Assembly: GCA_025997275.1 (NCBI GenBank)
Contig: BNUJ01000087.1
Location: forward strand, 1 to 5,853
DNA: 5,853 nucleotides
Reading direction: 5' to 3'
Source: Deferribacterales bacterium
GTDB lineage: Bacteria; Chrysiogenota; Deferribacteres; Deferribacterales; JAISNW01
Shown: in pieces, positions 1 to 5,328 of the stretch
Numbering within the stretch: the first letter of the stretch is position 1
Layout of the letters: each line of letters begins with the position of its first letter
Made by a program: the position numbers and the translations under genes
The notes under the pieces: model-generated
What the model was told of the DNA's origin: nothing
Seen by the model: only the letters and a program-made list of their open reading frames with translations
The model's database searches: none

Positions 1-2
1 TT

Positions 3-854
3 GCAAAATGTGCAGTCTCATTAGTATTAAGTGGAGTATTCTACTACGTATTCAATCCTAGCGTTCTTGGGGCACTTAATGACGGTAGCAAAGTTGTGAA
101 CAATGTTAGCGGTATGGTTGCGCTCTTTATTGAGTGGCTTCAAGCCTTGAATGGCAGATTGTTCAATGGCACGTTGTTATGGCTAGCCTTGTTAATTGTC
201 GTGCTGTTGATTGTGGCTATGGTTAAATCTAGAATTCTTGTAGTATGGTCTAGTAAGAGCTTATTATGTGCATCTATTGCGCTGGCAATATTCCTATATC
301 TGCTTACCATTTCTAGATGGACTAACGTAGTTCCTATGCATTCCAAGTTTTTCCATATATGGGACTTTGTGCCAAGTTTAGTCCTACTACTGGTTGTTAG
401 CTTAAAATATGCACTTGATAGATTGTTGGGTAATGTCAATATTGCTCAAAAGTTGCTTGTAGCACTTGTTTTAGTATTTGCTTTAATAAATAATAGGAGC
501 AACTCATCATACTACTACAGCAAGACTAACTATAATAATATTGCTACTAGCTACCGTGATATACCTGCTATATTGATTAGCAATGTTCCTTATGGTGTTG
601 GTGAGTTGGAGTATAAAATGCTGAACCTGCGCGAAACGACTGTGATTCTTGAAAATATGGATATGTTAGGAAAGGCACTATCACATCTGCCAAACGACAA
701 GCAGGTAATCATATATGCACGTTATAGCGGTTTTGACGAGGAAGACATAGGCAAAGACATAGATAGAGAAGCTATATTCAGCTATATGAAACAACACGGC
801 TGGACTGAGCGTGTGCCATATATAGACAAGACTAGTTGGCTATTTTCAAAGTAG
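3..854 (+). CDS. Multi-pass membrane protein, C-terminal part (5' end outside window)
   Basis: The reading frame is open from base 3 to the TAG at 852-854, giving 283 visible codons, so the gene starts upstream. The GTG at 96 is internal and not a convincing start, because hydrophobic coding sequence continues above it. Numbering from base 3, hydrophobic segments lie near residues 1-18, 57-74, 87-103, 122-134 and 149-162. A polar C-terminal domain of about 120 residues follows (from about 163), rich in Asn, Tyr and Ser at its beginning. A row of membrane helices ending in a soluble domain is the architecture of GT-C-type glycosyltransferases and other envelope polysaccharide proteins, but the catalytic N-terminal loop is not visible, so the function is unproven. 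The gene ends 12 bases before the antitoxin remnant. I do not recognise the family. Confidence 0.8.
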   Translation, partial: AKCAVSLVLSGVFYYVFNPSVLGALNDGSKVVNNVSGMVALFIEWLQALNGRLFNGTLLWLALLIVVLLIVAMVKSRILVVWSSKSLLCASIALAIFLYLLTISRWTNVVPMHSKFFHIWDFVPSLVLLLVVSLKYALDRLLGNVNIAQKLLVALVLVFALINNRSNSSYYYSKTNYNNIATSYRDIPAILISNVPYGVGELEYKMLNLRETTVILENMDMLGKALSHLPNDKQVIIYARYSGFDEEDIGKDIDREAIFSYMKQHGWTERVPYIDKTSWLFSK

Positions 855-866
855 TAAGAGGAAAAC

Positions 867-1084
867 TTGACAATATCAGAAACATCTCATATACTCGTAG
901 TATATAGGGGTTAAATGGGGTTATTAGATTGCCCGCTAGATATAAAGACGTTGCAAGTGCATTTGTGCATGTGGTTGTGCCCGCACGTGGCAAGCCTGCT
1001 GAACGCAAGAGTGACCACTTTCCTAAACTGAATATTGATATGTCTGATTTCATCTTTAATAGGCAAGAACTAAATGAACGGTAG
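867..1084 (+). pseudogene. Frameshifted VapB-like antitoxin remnant
   Basis: A TTG start at 867 sits 5 bases after an AAGAGG ribosome binding site (856-861). Its frame encodes MTISETSHILVVYRG and stops at TAA 912-914. The next frame over continues directly, from base 911 to TAG 1082-1084, with LNGVIRLPARYKDVASAFV and ends FNRQELNER. One extra base in the four-G run at 907-910 would join both into a 72-residue protein. The joined product has the look of small toxin-neutralising proteins: a beta-rich N-terminal half (YRG-x-NGVIRLP, then a V-rich strand) as in AF2212/DUF104-like antitoxins, and an acidic/aromatic C-terminal tail of the kind that binds a PIN toxin. Family assignment is from memory of such sequences and is inference. 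The stop overlaps the start of a PIN-domain reading frame by 11 bases, the usual vapBC arrangement. A sequencing error could mimic the frameshift. Confidence 0.6.
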
Positions 1085-1115
1085 AGCGTTTATTGACACA
1101 AACATCTTTGTGTAG
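1074..1115 (+). pseudogene. Truncated VapC-like PIN toxin (first 13 codons only)
   Basis: ATG at 1074-1076 opens a frame reading MNGRAFIDTNIFV and closed by TAG at 1113-1115. The stretch AFIDTNIFV is the hallmark N-terminal beta strand of PIN-domain ribonucleases; its Asp (residue 8) is the first metal-binding catalytic residue. Intact VapC toxins are about 130 residues, so some 90 percent is gone, including the other acidic residues, and the remnant cannot be active. The start overlaps the antitoxin stop by 11 bases. In this family the next residue is usually Tyr (TAY); here the codon is TAG. Beyond it the sequence reads as the antisense of RNase HI, so the break lies at about 1113-1115. Confidence 0.65.
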
Positions 1116-1518
1116 TAGCCGCTTGCTCGCTCATATCTGCGCCGTCGTTGGCTCGCTTGTCAGCCAGTTTATTTTGTTCGCGAGGGATGTGTGTACACGT
1201 TGCATTCAGTGAAGCTACCAAGTTGACAGCCTCCTGATACAGCGGCACTAAGTGCGTAGCCTTGACCTTATATATGCCCGCAATTTGCTTCACTACAAGC
1301 TCAGAGTCCATTAGAAACTCCACCTCATCAGCTGGCAGCGTCTTGACATACTTCGCCGCCTCAATCAGAGCGGTGTATTCAGCTACATTGTTGGTGGTTT
1401 GCCCCAGCGGTAGCCCATCGCTATGCAATAGCTCGCCTGCCGCATCAAAAACGGCAAACCCTGCCCCAGAGGGACCAGGATTGCCGCGCGATGCACCATC
1501 GCAATAGACTTTATACAT
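1090..1518 (-). CDS. rnhA: Ribonuclease HI
   Basis: The 142-residue protein is a cytoplasmic endonuclease that cuts the RNA strand of RNA:DNA hybrids, removing R-loops and replication primers. The four catalytic acids are present: D7 in YCDGASRGNPGPSGAG, E47 in TTNNVAEYTAL, D71 in FLMDSELV and D120 in NKLADKRAN. H110-x-x-R113 lies just before the last of these. It lacks the basic protrusion of the E. coli enzyme and resembles the shorter RNase HI type of many Gram-positive, actinobacterial and deltaproteobacterial genomes. The ATG start lies 9 bases after the stop of the zinc-ribbon gene and has no clear Shine-Dalgarno, so translation may be coupled to that gene. The fold should end near D128. 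The last seven residues are read from the antisense of the PIN toxin remnant, so this tail is probably acquired. Not essential to the fold. Confidence 0.93.
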   Translation of the reverse strand: MYKVYCDGASRGNPGPSGAGFAVFDAAGELLHSDGLPLGQTTNNVAEYTALIEAAKYVKTLPADEVEFLMDSELVVKQIAGIYKVKATHLVPLYQEAVNLVASLNATCTHIPREQNKLADKRANDGADMSEQAATTQRCLCQ

Positions 1519-1527
1519 ACACGATAA

Positions 1528-2259
1528 CTATACCGCTACGGTCTCGTCATGTAGAAAACGCTGGCAATATGGGCATTCTATCAGCTCTTTGCCTCGTTTT
1601 ATGTCAGTTGCTAGCTCAGGCGGCAGTTTCAAATAGCAACCAGTACAGAACCCGTCCACTACCTTTGACACAGCTAAATTGTTGCGGCTATTTAACGTCT
1701 TGTCATACTTGGCAACAAGCCGTTCATATTTTTTATTCTTACTTTTGAGAGCGACTACAAAGTTGTCACGCTCTGCTTTGAGCATTTCAATCTCATCAAA
1801 TAAACCTTTATTGTCAACCTCGCGCTGAGCTTTCTCTTTCTCGTAAGCCTCTTTCGTATCAGTCGCCTCTTTAGCGTGTGAGGTCATGTACTCCTCAAGC
1901 CGTTCTACCTGCCCCCTAGAGAAACGTAGCTTCTCTTCAACGCTTACGATTGCCATACGCTTTTCTCGTATCTCGGCATCAACCTCTTCCAGCCGCTCAA
2001 TAGGCACAGCCACTTTCTTTTTGTTAGCCTCCTCTACGTCTTTATTATACTCTACCAGTGCTGTTTCAAGCTGCAAGATACTTGCTCGTTCCAGTTCTAG
2101 CGACTTGGTATTGTTGGCTAGCTCAGCAGCCGCAACATCCATAGCTAACTTATGCCCTTTCAGCATTTCAGGTATCTTATCAAGCTCCCTAGCAACGCTC
2201 GCAATCTTTGTGTCAATTGCCTGAAGCTTTACTAAATTTTCAATAGTGCCGTCTAACAT
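1528..2259 (-). CDS. Coiled-coil protein with C-terminal C4 zinc ribbon (COG1579 family)
   Basis: The 243-residue protein is almost entirely charged alpha helix (about residues 5-195, rich in Glu, Lys and Ala), which predicts a long antiparallel coiled coil. A compact C-terminal zinc ribbon follows, with ligands C205-x-x-C208 (GFCTGC) and C229-x-x-C232 (ECPYC). This is the architecture of the COG1579/CT398-like family, widespread in bacteria. Its molecular role is poorly known; roles in nucleic acid or sigma-factor and secretion-related binding have been proposed for relatives. The KKKVAVPIERLEE stretch near residues 80-93 probably marks the bend between helices. A TGGAGG ribosome binding site (2265-2270) five bases upstream supports the ATG. 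The gene begins 11 bases after the nif3-like stop and ends 9 bases before rnhA, so the three are very likely co-transcribed. Confidence 0.9.
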   Translation of the reverse strand: MLDGTIENLVKLQAIDTKIASVARELDKIPEMLKGHKLAMDVAAAELANNTKSLELERASILQLETALVEYNKDVEEANKKKVAVPIERLEEVDAEIREKRMAIVSVEEKLRFSRGQVERLEEYMTSHAKEATDTKEAYEKEKAQREVDNKGLFDEIEMLKAERDNFVVALKSKNKKYERLVAKYDKTLNSRNNLAVSKVVDGFCTGCYLKLPPELATDIKRGKELIECPYCQRFLHDETVAV

Positions 2260-2264
2260 CTACG

Positions 2265-2270
2265 CCTCCA
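2265..2270 (-). promoter_or_regulatory. Ribosome binding site of the zinc-ribbon gene
   Basis: TGGAGG on the minus strand lies five bases before the ATG at 2259. It fills most of the 11-base gap after the nif3-like stop codon. Confidence 0.8.
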
Positions 2271-3383
2271 TTATATATGAATGATTGATGCGGTTTCATC
2301 AGCGCAAAACGCTTTCACATTAAACCGCGCCATTAGTTCCCTTGCCAAATACTCCATAAACACACGTTCCGTAGCATAATGCCCTGCATCTATAATGCAC
2401 ACACCTGCCTGCCTAGCATCCAGTGCATCGTGGTGTTTTAAGTCTCCAGTGATTAAGATATTCACACCCTTTTCTACGCAAGACCTCCACAAACTCGCAC
2501 CGCTACCAGTTATCACAGCAAACTTAGACACGTCACCGCTATAGTCAGCTATATTACAGCCGACATTGTCAAGTTTTAGGGCATCTTTTAGCCGCTCCAC
2601 TAGTTCACCAAATGGCACAGATTTGTTAAATCTGCCAATGCGTCCGAAACCATAGCTTATAGGGCTATCTATCCTAATAAAGTTGAACGCTGGTTCCTCA
2701 TAAGGGTGCGTTTCCTTTATAGCAGATATAACTGCACTTTTCAAGCGGTAGGGTAATATTGCTGATACACAGCTCTCCGCCACCTGTTCAGCCCTGCCGA
2801 CTGCCCCGATATATGGGTTTGCGCCATCAAGCGGAGTGAACGTCCCCACCCCCTCATTGCTAAATGCACAACGTCTATAATTGCCGATAGCCCCACAGCC
2901 AGCACTAGCTAGGGCATCTATAATAGCCTCTTTTTTATCGGTCGGCACAAATACTTCAACCTTTAGATATTCGGCGTCTAGCTCGTGCGCCAACATTCCT
3001 ACGTCCTCTGCTGATAATAATTTTAAGATATAGTTGCTTGTGCCAGTCGCTGCCATATCAAGATTAGTATGGTATGAGAATATATTCAACCCCGCTTTGA
3101 TAGCCTCTACAACGAGCTTATCGCGAATGCTGTTGACGTTCAAGCCTTTGCTGGCGGTAAAGAATAGCGGGTGGTGCGTGATTAAGAGGTTGCATTTAGC
3201 AGCTATTGCCTGTTTGACGACATCAGCGGTGGGGTCTAGTGCTAGGCAGATATTATGAACTTCGCTATTGCCAAGATAGAGTTGTCTACCCGAAAAATCC
3301 CAACTGGATTGCACTCTAATATCTGAAAGCTCGCTTTCAAAATATGTTGCAAGAACGTCAAGACTGGGAACAGCGTTAGGCAT
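2271..3383 (-). CDS. Nif3-like dinuclear metal-centre protein (YqfO type, with PII/CutA-like insert)
   Basis: This 370-residue protein belongs to the Nif3/YbgI/YqfO family of toroidal hexamers with two metals per subunit. Databases often label it GTP cyclohydrolase I type 2, but the physiological substrate is not settled. Metal-site residues are visible: H70-H71 in ITHHPLFF, H105 and D109 in YHTNLD, and H335 and E339 in DAGHYATER. The CALDPT-type strand is at 46-52. Between the two halves lies the extra domain of the long YqfO subtype (about 139-235), marked by GNYRRCAFSNEGVGTF (167-182) and THPYEEPAF (225-233). The ATG at 3383 is preferred over the in-frame ATG at 3407, because GAGAGG lies nine bases before the former and nothing suitable precedes the latter. 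It lies 35 bases downstream of the tRNA and is probably read from the tRNA promoter, followed by the zinc-ribbon gene and rnhA. Confidence 0.92.
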   Translation of the reverse strand: MPNAVPSLDVLATYFESELSDIRVQSSWDFSGRQLYLGNSEVHNICLALDPTADVVKQAIAAKCNLLITHHPLFFTASKGLNVNSIRDKLVVEAIKAGLNIFSYHTNLDMAATGTSNYILKLLSAEDVGMLAHELDAEYLKVEVFVPTDKKEAIIDALASAGCGAIGNYRRCAFSNEGVGTFTPLDGANPYIGAVGRAEQVAESCVSAILPYRLKSAVISAIKETHPYEEPAFNFIRIDSPISYGFGRIGRFNKSVPFGELVERLKDALKLDNVGCNIADYSGDVSKFAVITGSGASLWRSCVEKGVNILITGDLKHHDALDARQAGVCIIDAGHYATERVFMEYLARELMARFNVKAFCADETASIIHI

Positions 3384-3392
3384 AAAGAAAGA

Positions 3393-3398
3393 CCTCTC
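3393..3398 (-). promoter_or_regulatory. Ribosome binding site that decides the nif3-like start
   Basis: GAGAGG on the minus strand lies nine bases before the ATG at 3383. It falls inside the alternative longer reading frame starting at 3407, which has no Shine-Dalgarno of its own, so the shorter protein is favoured. Confidence 0.65.
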
Positions 3399-3418
3399 GT
3401 TAAACATATAATGAAATG

Positions 3419-3492
3419 TGGGCCAACTAGGACTTGAACCTAGGACCTACCGGTTATGAGCCGGTGGCTCTAACCAACTGAGCTATTGGCCC
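3419..3492 (-). tRNA. tRNA with CAU anticodon, probably tRNA-Ile2 (or elongator tRNA-Met)
   Basis: The 74-base sequence folds into a perfect cloverleaf. It has a 7-bp acceptor (GGGCCAA/TTGGCCC), D-stem GCTC/GAGC with loop AGTTGGTTA, anticodon stem ACCGG/CCGGT with loop CTCATAA, a five-base variable region AGGTC, T-stem CTAGG/CCTAG with loop TTCAAGT, and discriminator A73. The anticodon CAT is at 3456-3458. The GGGCC-type acceptor and the CCGG-CTCATAA-CCGG anticodon arm resemble bacterial tRNA-Ile2, whose C34 is changed to lysidine by TilS so that it reads AUA. The first acceptor pair is G-C, so it is not initiator tRNA. The 3' CCA is not encoded (the discriminator is followed by CAT). AUA codons are common in all neighbouring genes, so a working Ile2 tRNA would be in demand. 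Isoacceptor choice is inference. Confidence 0.95.
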
Positions 3493-3514
3493 CCATCAAA
3501 GTGCAGGGAGGGCT

Positions 3515-3543
3515 ATTATAGGCAAGAAAAAAACGTCTGTCAA
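3515..3543 (-). promoter_or_regulatory. Consensus sigma-70-type promoter for the tRNA and probably the nif3-zinc ribbon-rnhA unit
   Basis: On the minus strand TTGACA (3538-3543) and TATAAT (3515-3520) are both perfect and separated by the ideal 17 bases (3521-3537). An A/T run at 3554-3576 lies upstream and could act partly as an UP element. Just after the -10 comes the GC-rich stretch AGCCCTCCC, the type of discriminator found at stringently controlled stable-RNA promoters. Transcription would begin near 3508, leaving a leader of about 15 bases for RNase P to remove. Confidence 0.85.
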
Positions 3544-3593
3544 GCCTGACAAGCGAAAAAAATAAAAATTATTTATGCATTATGGGGTAGTAG

Positions 3594-3622
3594 TTGCAAT
3601 GCATTAACAAATGCTATACACT
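3594..3622 (+). promoter_or_regulatory. Possible promoter of the TPR-HDOD-sensor operon
   Basis: TTGCAA (3594-3599) is 17 bases from TACACT (3617-3622), a fair -35/-10 pair. Alternatively TATACA (3615-3620) is preceded by TGC and could act as an extended -10. Either choice puts the transcription start at or a few bases before the ATG at 3631, so the mRNA would be nearly leaderless. The match is moderate and untested. Confidence 0.4.
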
Positions 3623-3630
3623 ACGATGAT

Positions 3631-4176
3631 ATGGATAACGTAGAAAAAGGTATTGATAGCTATATTTCAGGCGATGTGAACAACGCCATTAGGTTGTTGC
3701 AAGACTGCATTAAGGCGGACAAGCCTTCTGCGCAAGCGTATTACTATCTAGGGTTGTCATATAACGATATAGGCAGATACGCTGATGCTGGTGGCTATTT
3801 TGCCAAAGCTGTAGAGCTTGAACCTGACAGAGCACTATACCATTACCAGCTCGGACAAATTTACAACGATATGATGTTGTTTGAAAAGGCAATCCCCCAC
3901 CTGCTAGAAGCTGTCAAGCGCAACCCCGACCACATTCGCGCACGTATAATACTAGCTAGCATATATTTCAAGAATGGCGAGCTTGACAAGGCAGAGCGTG
4001 AGTTTAAGCAGGTTACAACGATTAGCCCTGACTATGCTATGGGTTTTTATGAGCTGGGCAACTGCCTCTACTACAAGGGCGACTTGGTTGGGGCTAAGGG
4101 GGCGTTTAACAAGGCTATATTGCTTGACGGGCGCATTGAGGCTATGATACGTGATAAGCTTGGCAAGATAGGATAA
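3631..4176 (+). CDS. Tetratricopeptide repeat (TPR) protein
   Basis: The 181-residue protein consists almost wholly of TPR helical hairpins in 34-residue register: about 4-33, 34-67, 68-101, 102-135 and 136-169, then a short C-terminal helix. Each full repeat shows the TPR signature, for example YYYLGLSYNDIGRY with a later AKAVELEP, and FYELGNCLYYKGDL with AFNKAILLD. TPR arrays bind other proteins and have no catalysis of their own. No signal peptide or membrane helix is seen, so it is probably cytoplasmic. No Shine-Dalgarno precedes the ATG and a promoter-like element ends only about ten bases upstream, so translation may be leaderless. A later in-frame start would cut into the first repeat. 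The stop is 18 bases before the HDOD gene, suggesting an operon in which this protein is a scaffold. Its partner is unknown. Confidence 0.9.
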   Translation: MDNVEKGIDSYISGDVNNAIRLLQDCIKADKPSAQAYYYLGLSYNDIGRYADAGGYFAKAVELEPDRALYHYQLGQIYNDMMLFEKAIPHLLEAVKRNPDHIRARIILASIYFKNGELDKAEREFKQVTTISPDYAMGFYELGNCLYYKGDLVGAKGAFNKAILLDGRIEAMIRDKLGKIG

Positions 4177-4180
4177 GAGC

Positions 4181-4186
4181 GAGGAG
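4181..4186 (+). promoter_or_regulatory. Ribosome binding site that decides the HDOD gene start
   Basis: GAGGAG lies eight bases before the ATG at 4195. The in-frame GTG at 4186 overlaps this motif and the TTG at 4189 is too close to it, so the ATG is the likely start. Confidence 0.75.
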
Positions 4187-4194
4187 TGTTGAGT

Positions 4195-5328
4195 ATGTTG
4201 CAAATACTATATTTTGGTTCTAAAGTAACAGGGCTTTCCATACAGGTGGAGTTGCGTGGTTATGCCCAGCTGGTATCAAGCGGAAAGGTGAATCTGTGTG
4301 TTTGTGAGGTAGCGACAGTTGCTGACATCGCTAATATACCGACTGGTAGCAATGTTAATATACCTATACTGCTATATCTGAACACTAATGAGAAAACTAT
4401 AATAGAAAAATTGCGCGGAATGCGCGTGCATGGCGTTTTCTACCCACCGATTAACGGCGATGCTATGAAGAAGAAGATAGACCAGCTGTTAAACCTAGAT
4501 GTGCCCATAGCCACTGGCGGGGCTAATGACTTTGAACGTTTGAAAATAAAGATACTGGCTAAGACTGAGAACGTTCCTATGCTGCCTGTTATCGTCAATA
4601 AGATAATAGCTATGAGCAAAGACAAGAATGTGCCTATGTCTGCCGTAACAGAGCAGGTAAAGATGGACCAGGGCATATCTAGCAAGGTTGTGCGAATGGT
4701 GAATTCCCCGTTTTTTATGTTGCGTGAGCACGTATCTAGTATTGATAAGGCTATTGTCCTAGTGGGTGGCGAGGCTGTTAAGAATATTGCGCTGGCTACT
4801 GCCACTAATTCTTACTATAATAAACCTTTCAAGATGTATGATACCACTGGCACCGCGCTATGGGCACATGCATATATGGTTGCCGTGCTCTGTGAAATGC
4901 TTGCTAGGGAGGCTGGGGCTGACCCCGATATGTATTTCTTGGCGGGCTTGTTCCATGATATAGGCAAGATAGTGTTGGTAGAGTTTCTAGTGCAAATAGT
5001 GCATGATGCTCAGGAAGAACGTGCCCAAATAAAGCTAGACCATGCCGAGGTAGCGGGGATGATAGCAGAACGCTGGCAGTTGGCAGGTGAGCTAGTGCAG
5101 GCACTCAAGATGCACCACGACCCGCAAGATAACGTTATTGCCAAGACGGTATTTTGGGCGGATAGGCTTGCACATTTCTCTAAGAAACGCAACGATGCTG
5201 ATTTTGAGGCGCAGTTCACCGACCTGATGGAGAAACTTGTTAAAGGTAGCGGGCTTGTCATCAAGAATGTTGCTGGCTTGGCTGAAAAGATTAAAGAGTT
5301 GTTGAAAGCTGGAGATATAATTACATGA
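4195..5328 (+). CDS. Pseudo-receiver/HDOD-domain signalling protein
   Basis: The protein has 377 residues from the ATG at 4195. Residues 1-102 resemble a CheY-like receiver fold (strands ILYFG, VNLCVCE, IPILLYLN, VHGVFYPP). The phosphorylation residues are missing: there is no acidic pair after the first strand, Cys-Glu stands where the acceptor Asp belongs (about 37-38), and Tyr83 replaces the conserved Lys. Residues about 115-330 form an HDOD domain, beginning with LPVIVNKI and including NSPFF. It keeps an HD-like set of possible metal ligands: H225 (LWAHAYMV), H254-D255 (GLFHDIGKI), H283 (DHAEVAG), H307-H308 (MHHDP) and D323 (WADRLA). HDOD proteins usually act as signalling or regulatory adaptors and most have no demonstrated enzymatic activity. 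A C-terminal helical tail follows. The gene lies between the TPR gene and a sensor gene that overlaps it by ATGA, so translation of the latter is probably coupled. Confidence 0.9.
   Translation: MLQILYFGSKVTGLSIQVELRGYAQLVSSGKVNLCVCEVATVADIANIPTGSNVNIPILLYLNTNEKTIIEKLRGMRVHGVFYPPINGDAMKKKIDQLLNLDVPIATGGANDFERLKIKILAKTENVPMLPVIVNKIIAMSKDKNVPMSAVTEQVKMDQGISSKVVRMVNSPFFMLREHVSSIDKAIVLVGGEAVKNIALATATNSYYNKPFKMYDTTGTALWAHAYMVAVLCEMLAREAGADPDMYFLAGLFHDIGKIVLVEFLVQIVHDAQEERAQIKLDHAEVAGMIAERWQLAGELVQALKMHHDPQDNVIAKTVFWADRLAHFSKKRNDADFEAQFTDLMEKLVKGSGLVIKNVAGLAEKIKELLKAGDIIT

Larger units (their letters stand above)
3493..3630. other. Divergent intergenic region between the tRNA and the TPR operon
   Basis: This 138-base region holds the minus-strand tRNA promoter, an A/T-rich block (3554-3576) and the probable promoter of the TPR operon. 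The 8-mer ATGCATTA occurs twice in the same orientation, at 3575-3582 and 3599-3606, start to start 24 bases apart. No small gene is seen in it. Confidence 0.7.

Noticed and set aside
96..98. GTG at 96 as start of the first gene
   Set aside because: The same frame is open to the window edge with hydrophobic membrane-type sequence upstream, and no ribosome binding site precedes the GTG, so the gene is a 5'-truncated piece of a longer one.
832..1053. 73-codon minus-strand frame antisense to the antitoxin remnant
   Set aside because: It has no ribosome binding site or family character and is the shadow of the better-supported plus-strand antitoxin sequence.
1096..1113. Hairpin ACACAAA-CATC-TTTGTGT as a terminator between the convergent genes
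   Set aside because: The 7-bp stem is perfect but A/T-rich, has no U run on either side, and lies within toxin codons and the rnhA 3' end; it is probably incidental.
1491..1748. 85-codon plus-strand frame across the rnhA/zinc-ribbon junction
   Set aside because: It is antisense to two well-identified genes and encodes a low-quality sequence without recognisable motifs.
4186..4188. GTG at 4186 as start of the HDOD gene
   Set aside because: It overlaps the GAGGAG ribosome binding site itself; the ATG at 4195 has the correct spacing.
4440..4805. 121-codon minus-strand frame opposite the HDOD gene, hydrophobic in parts
   Set aside because: Its hydrophobicity is a by-product of reading the complement of the HDOD codons; there is no ribosome binding site and the opposite strand is clearly coding.
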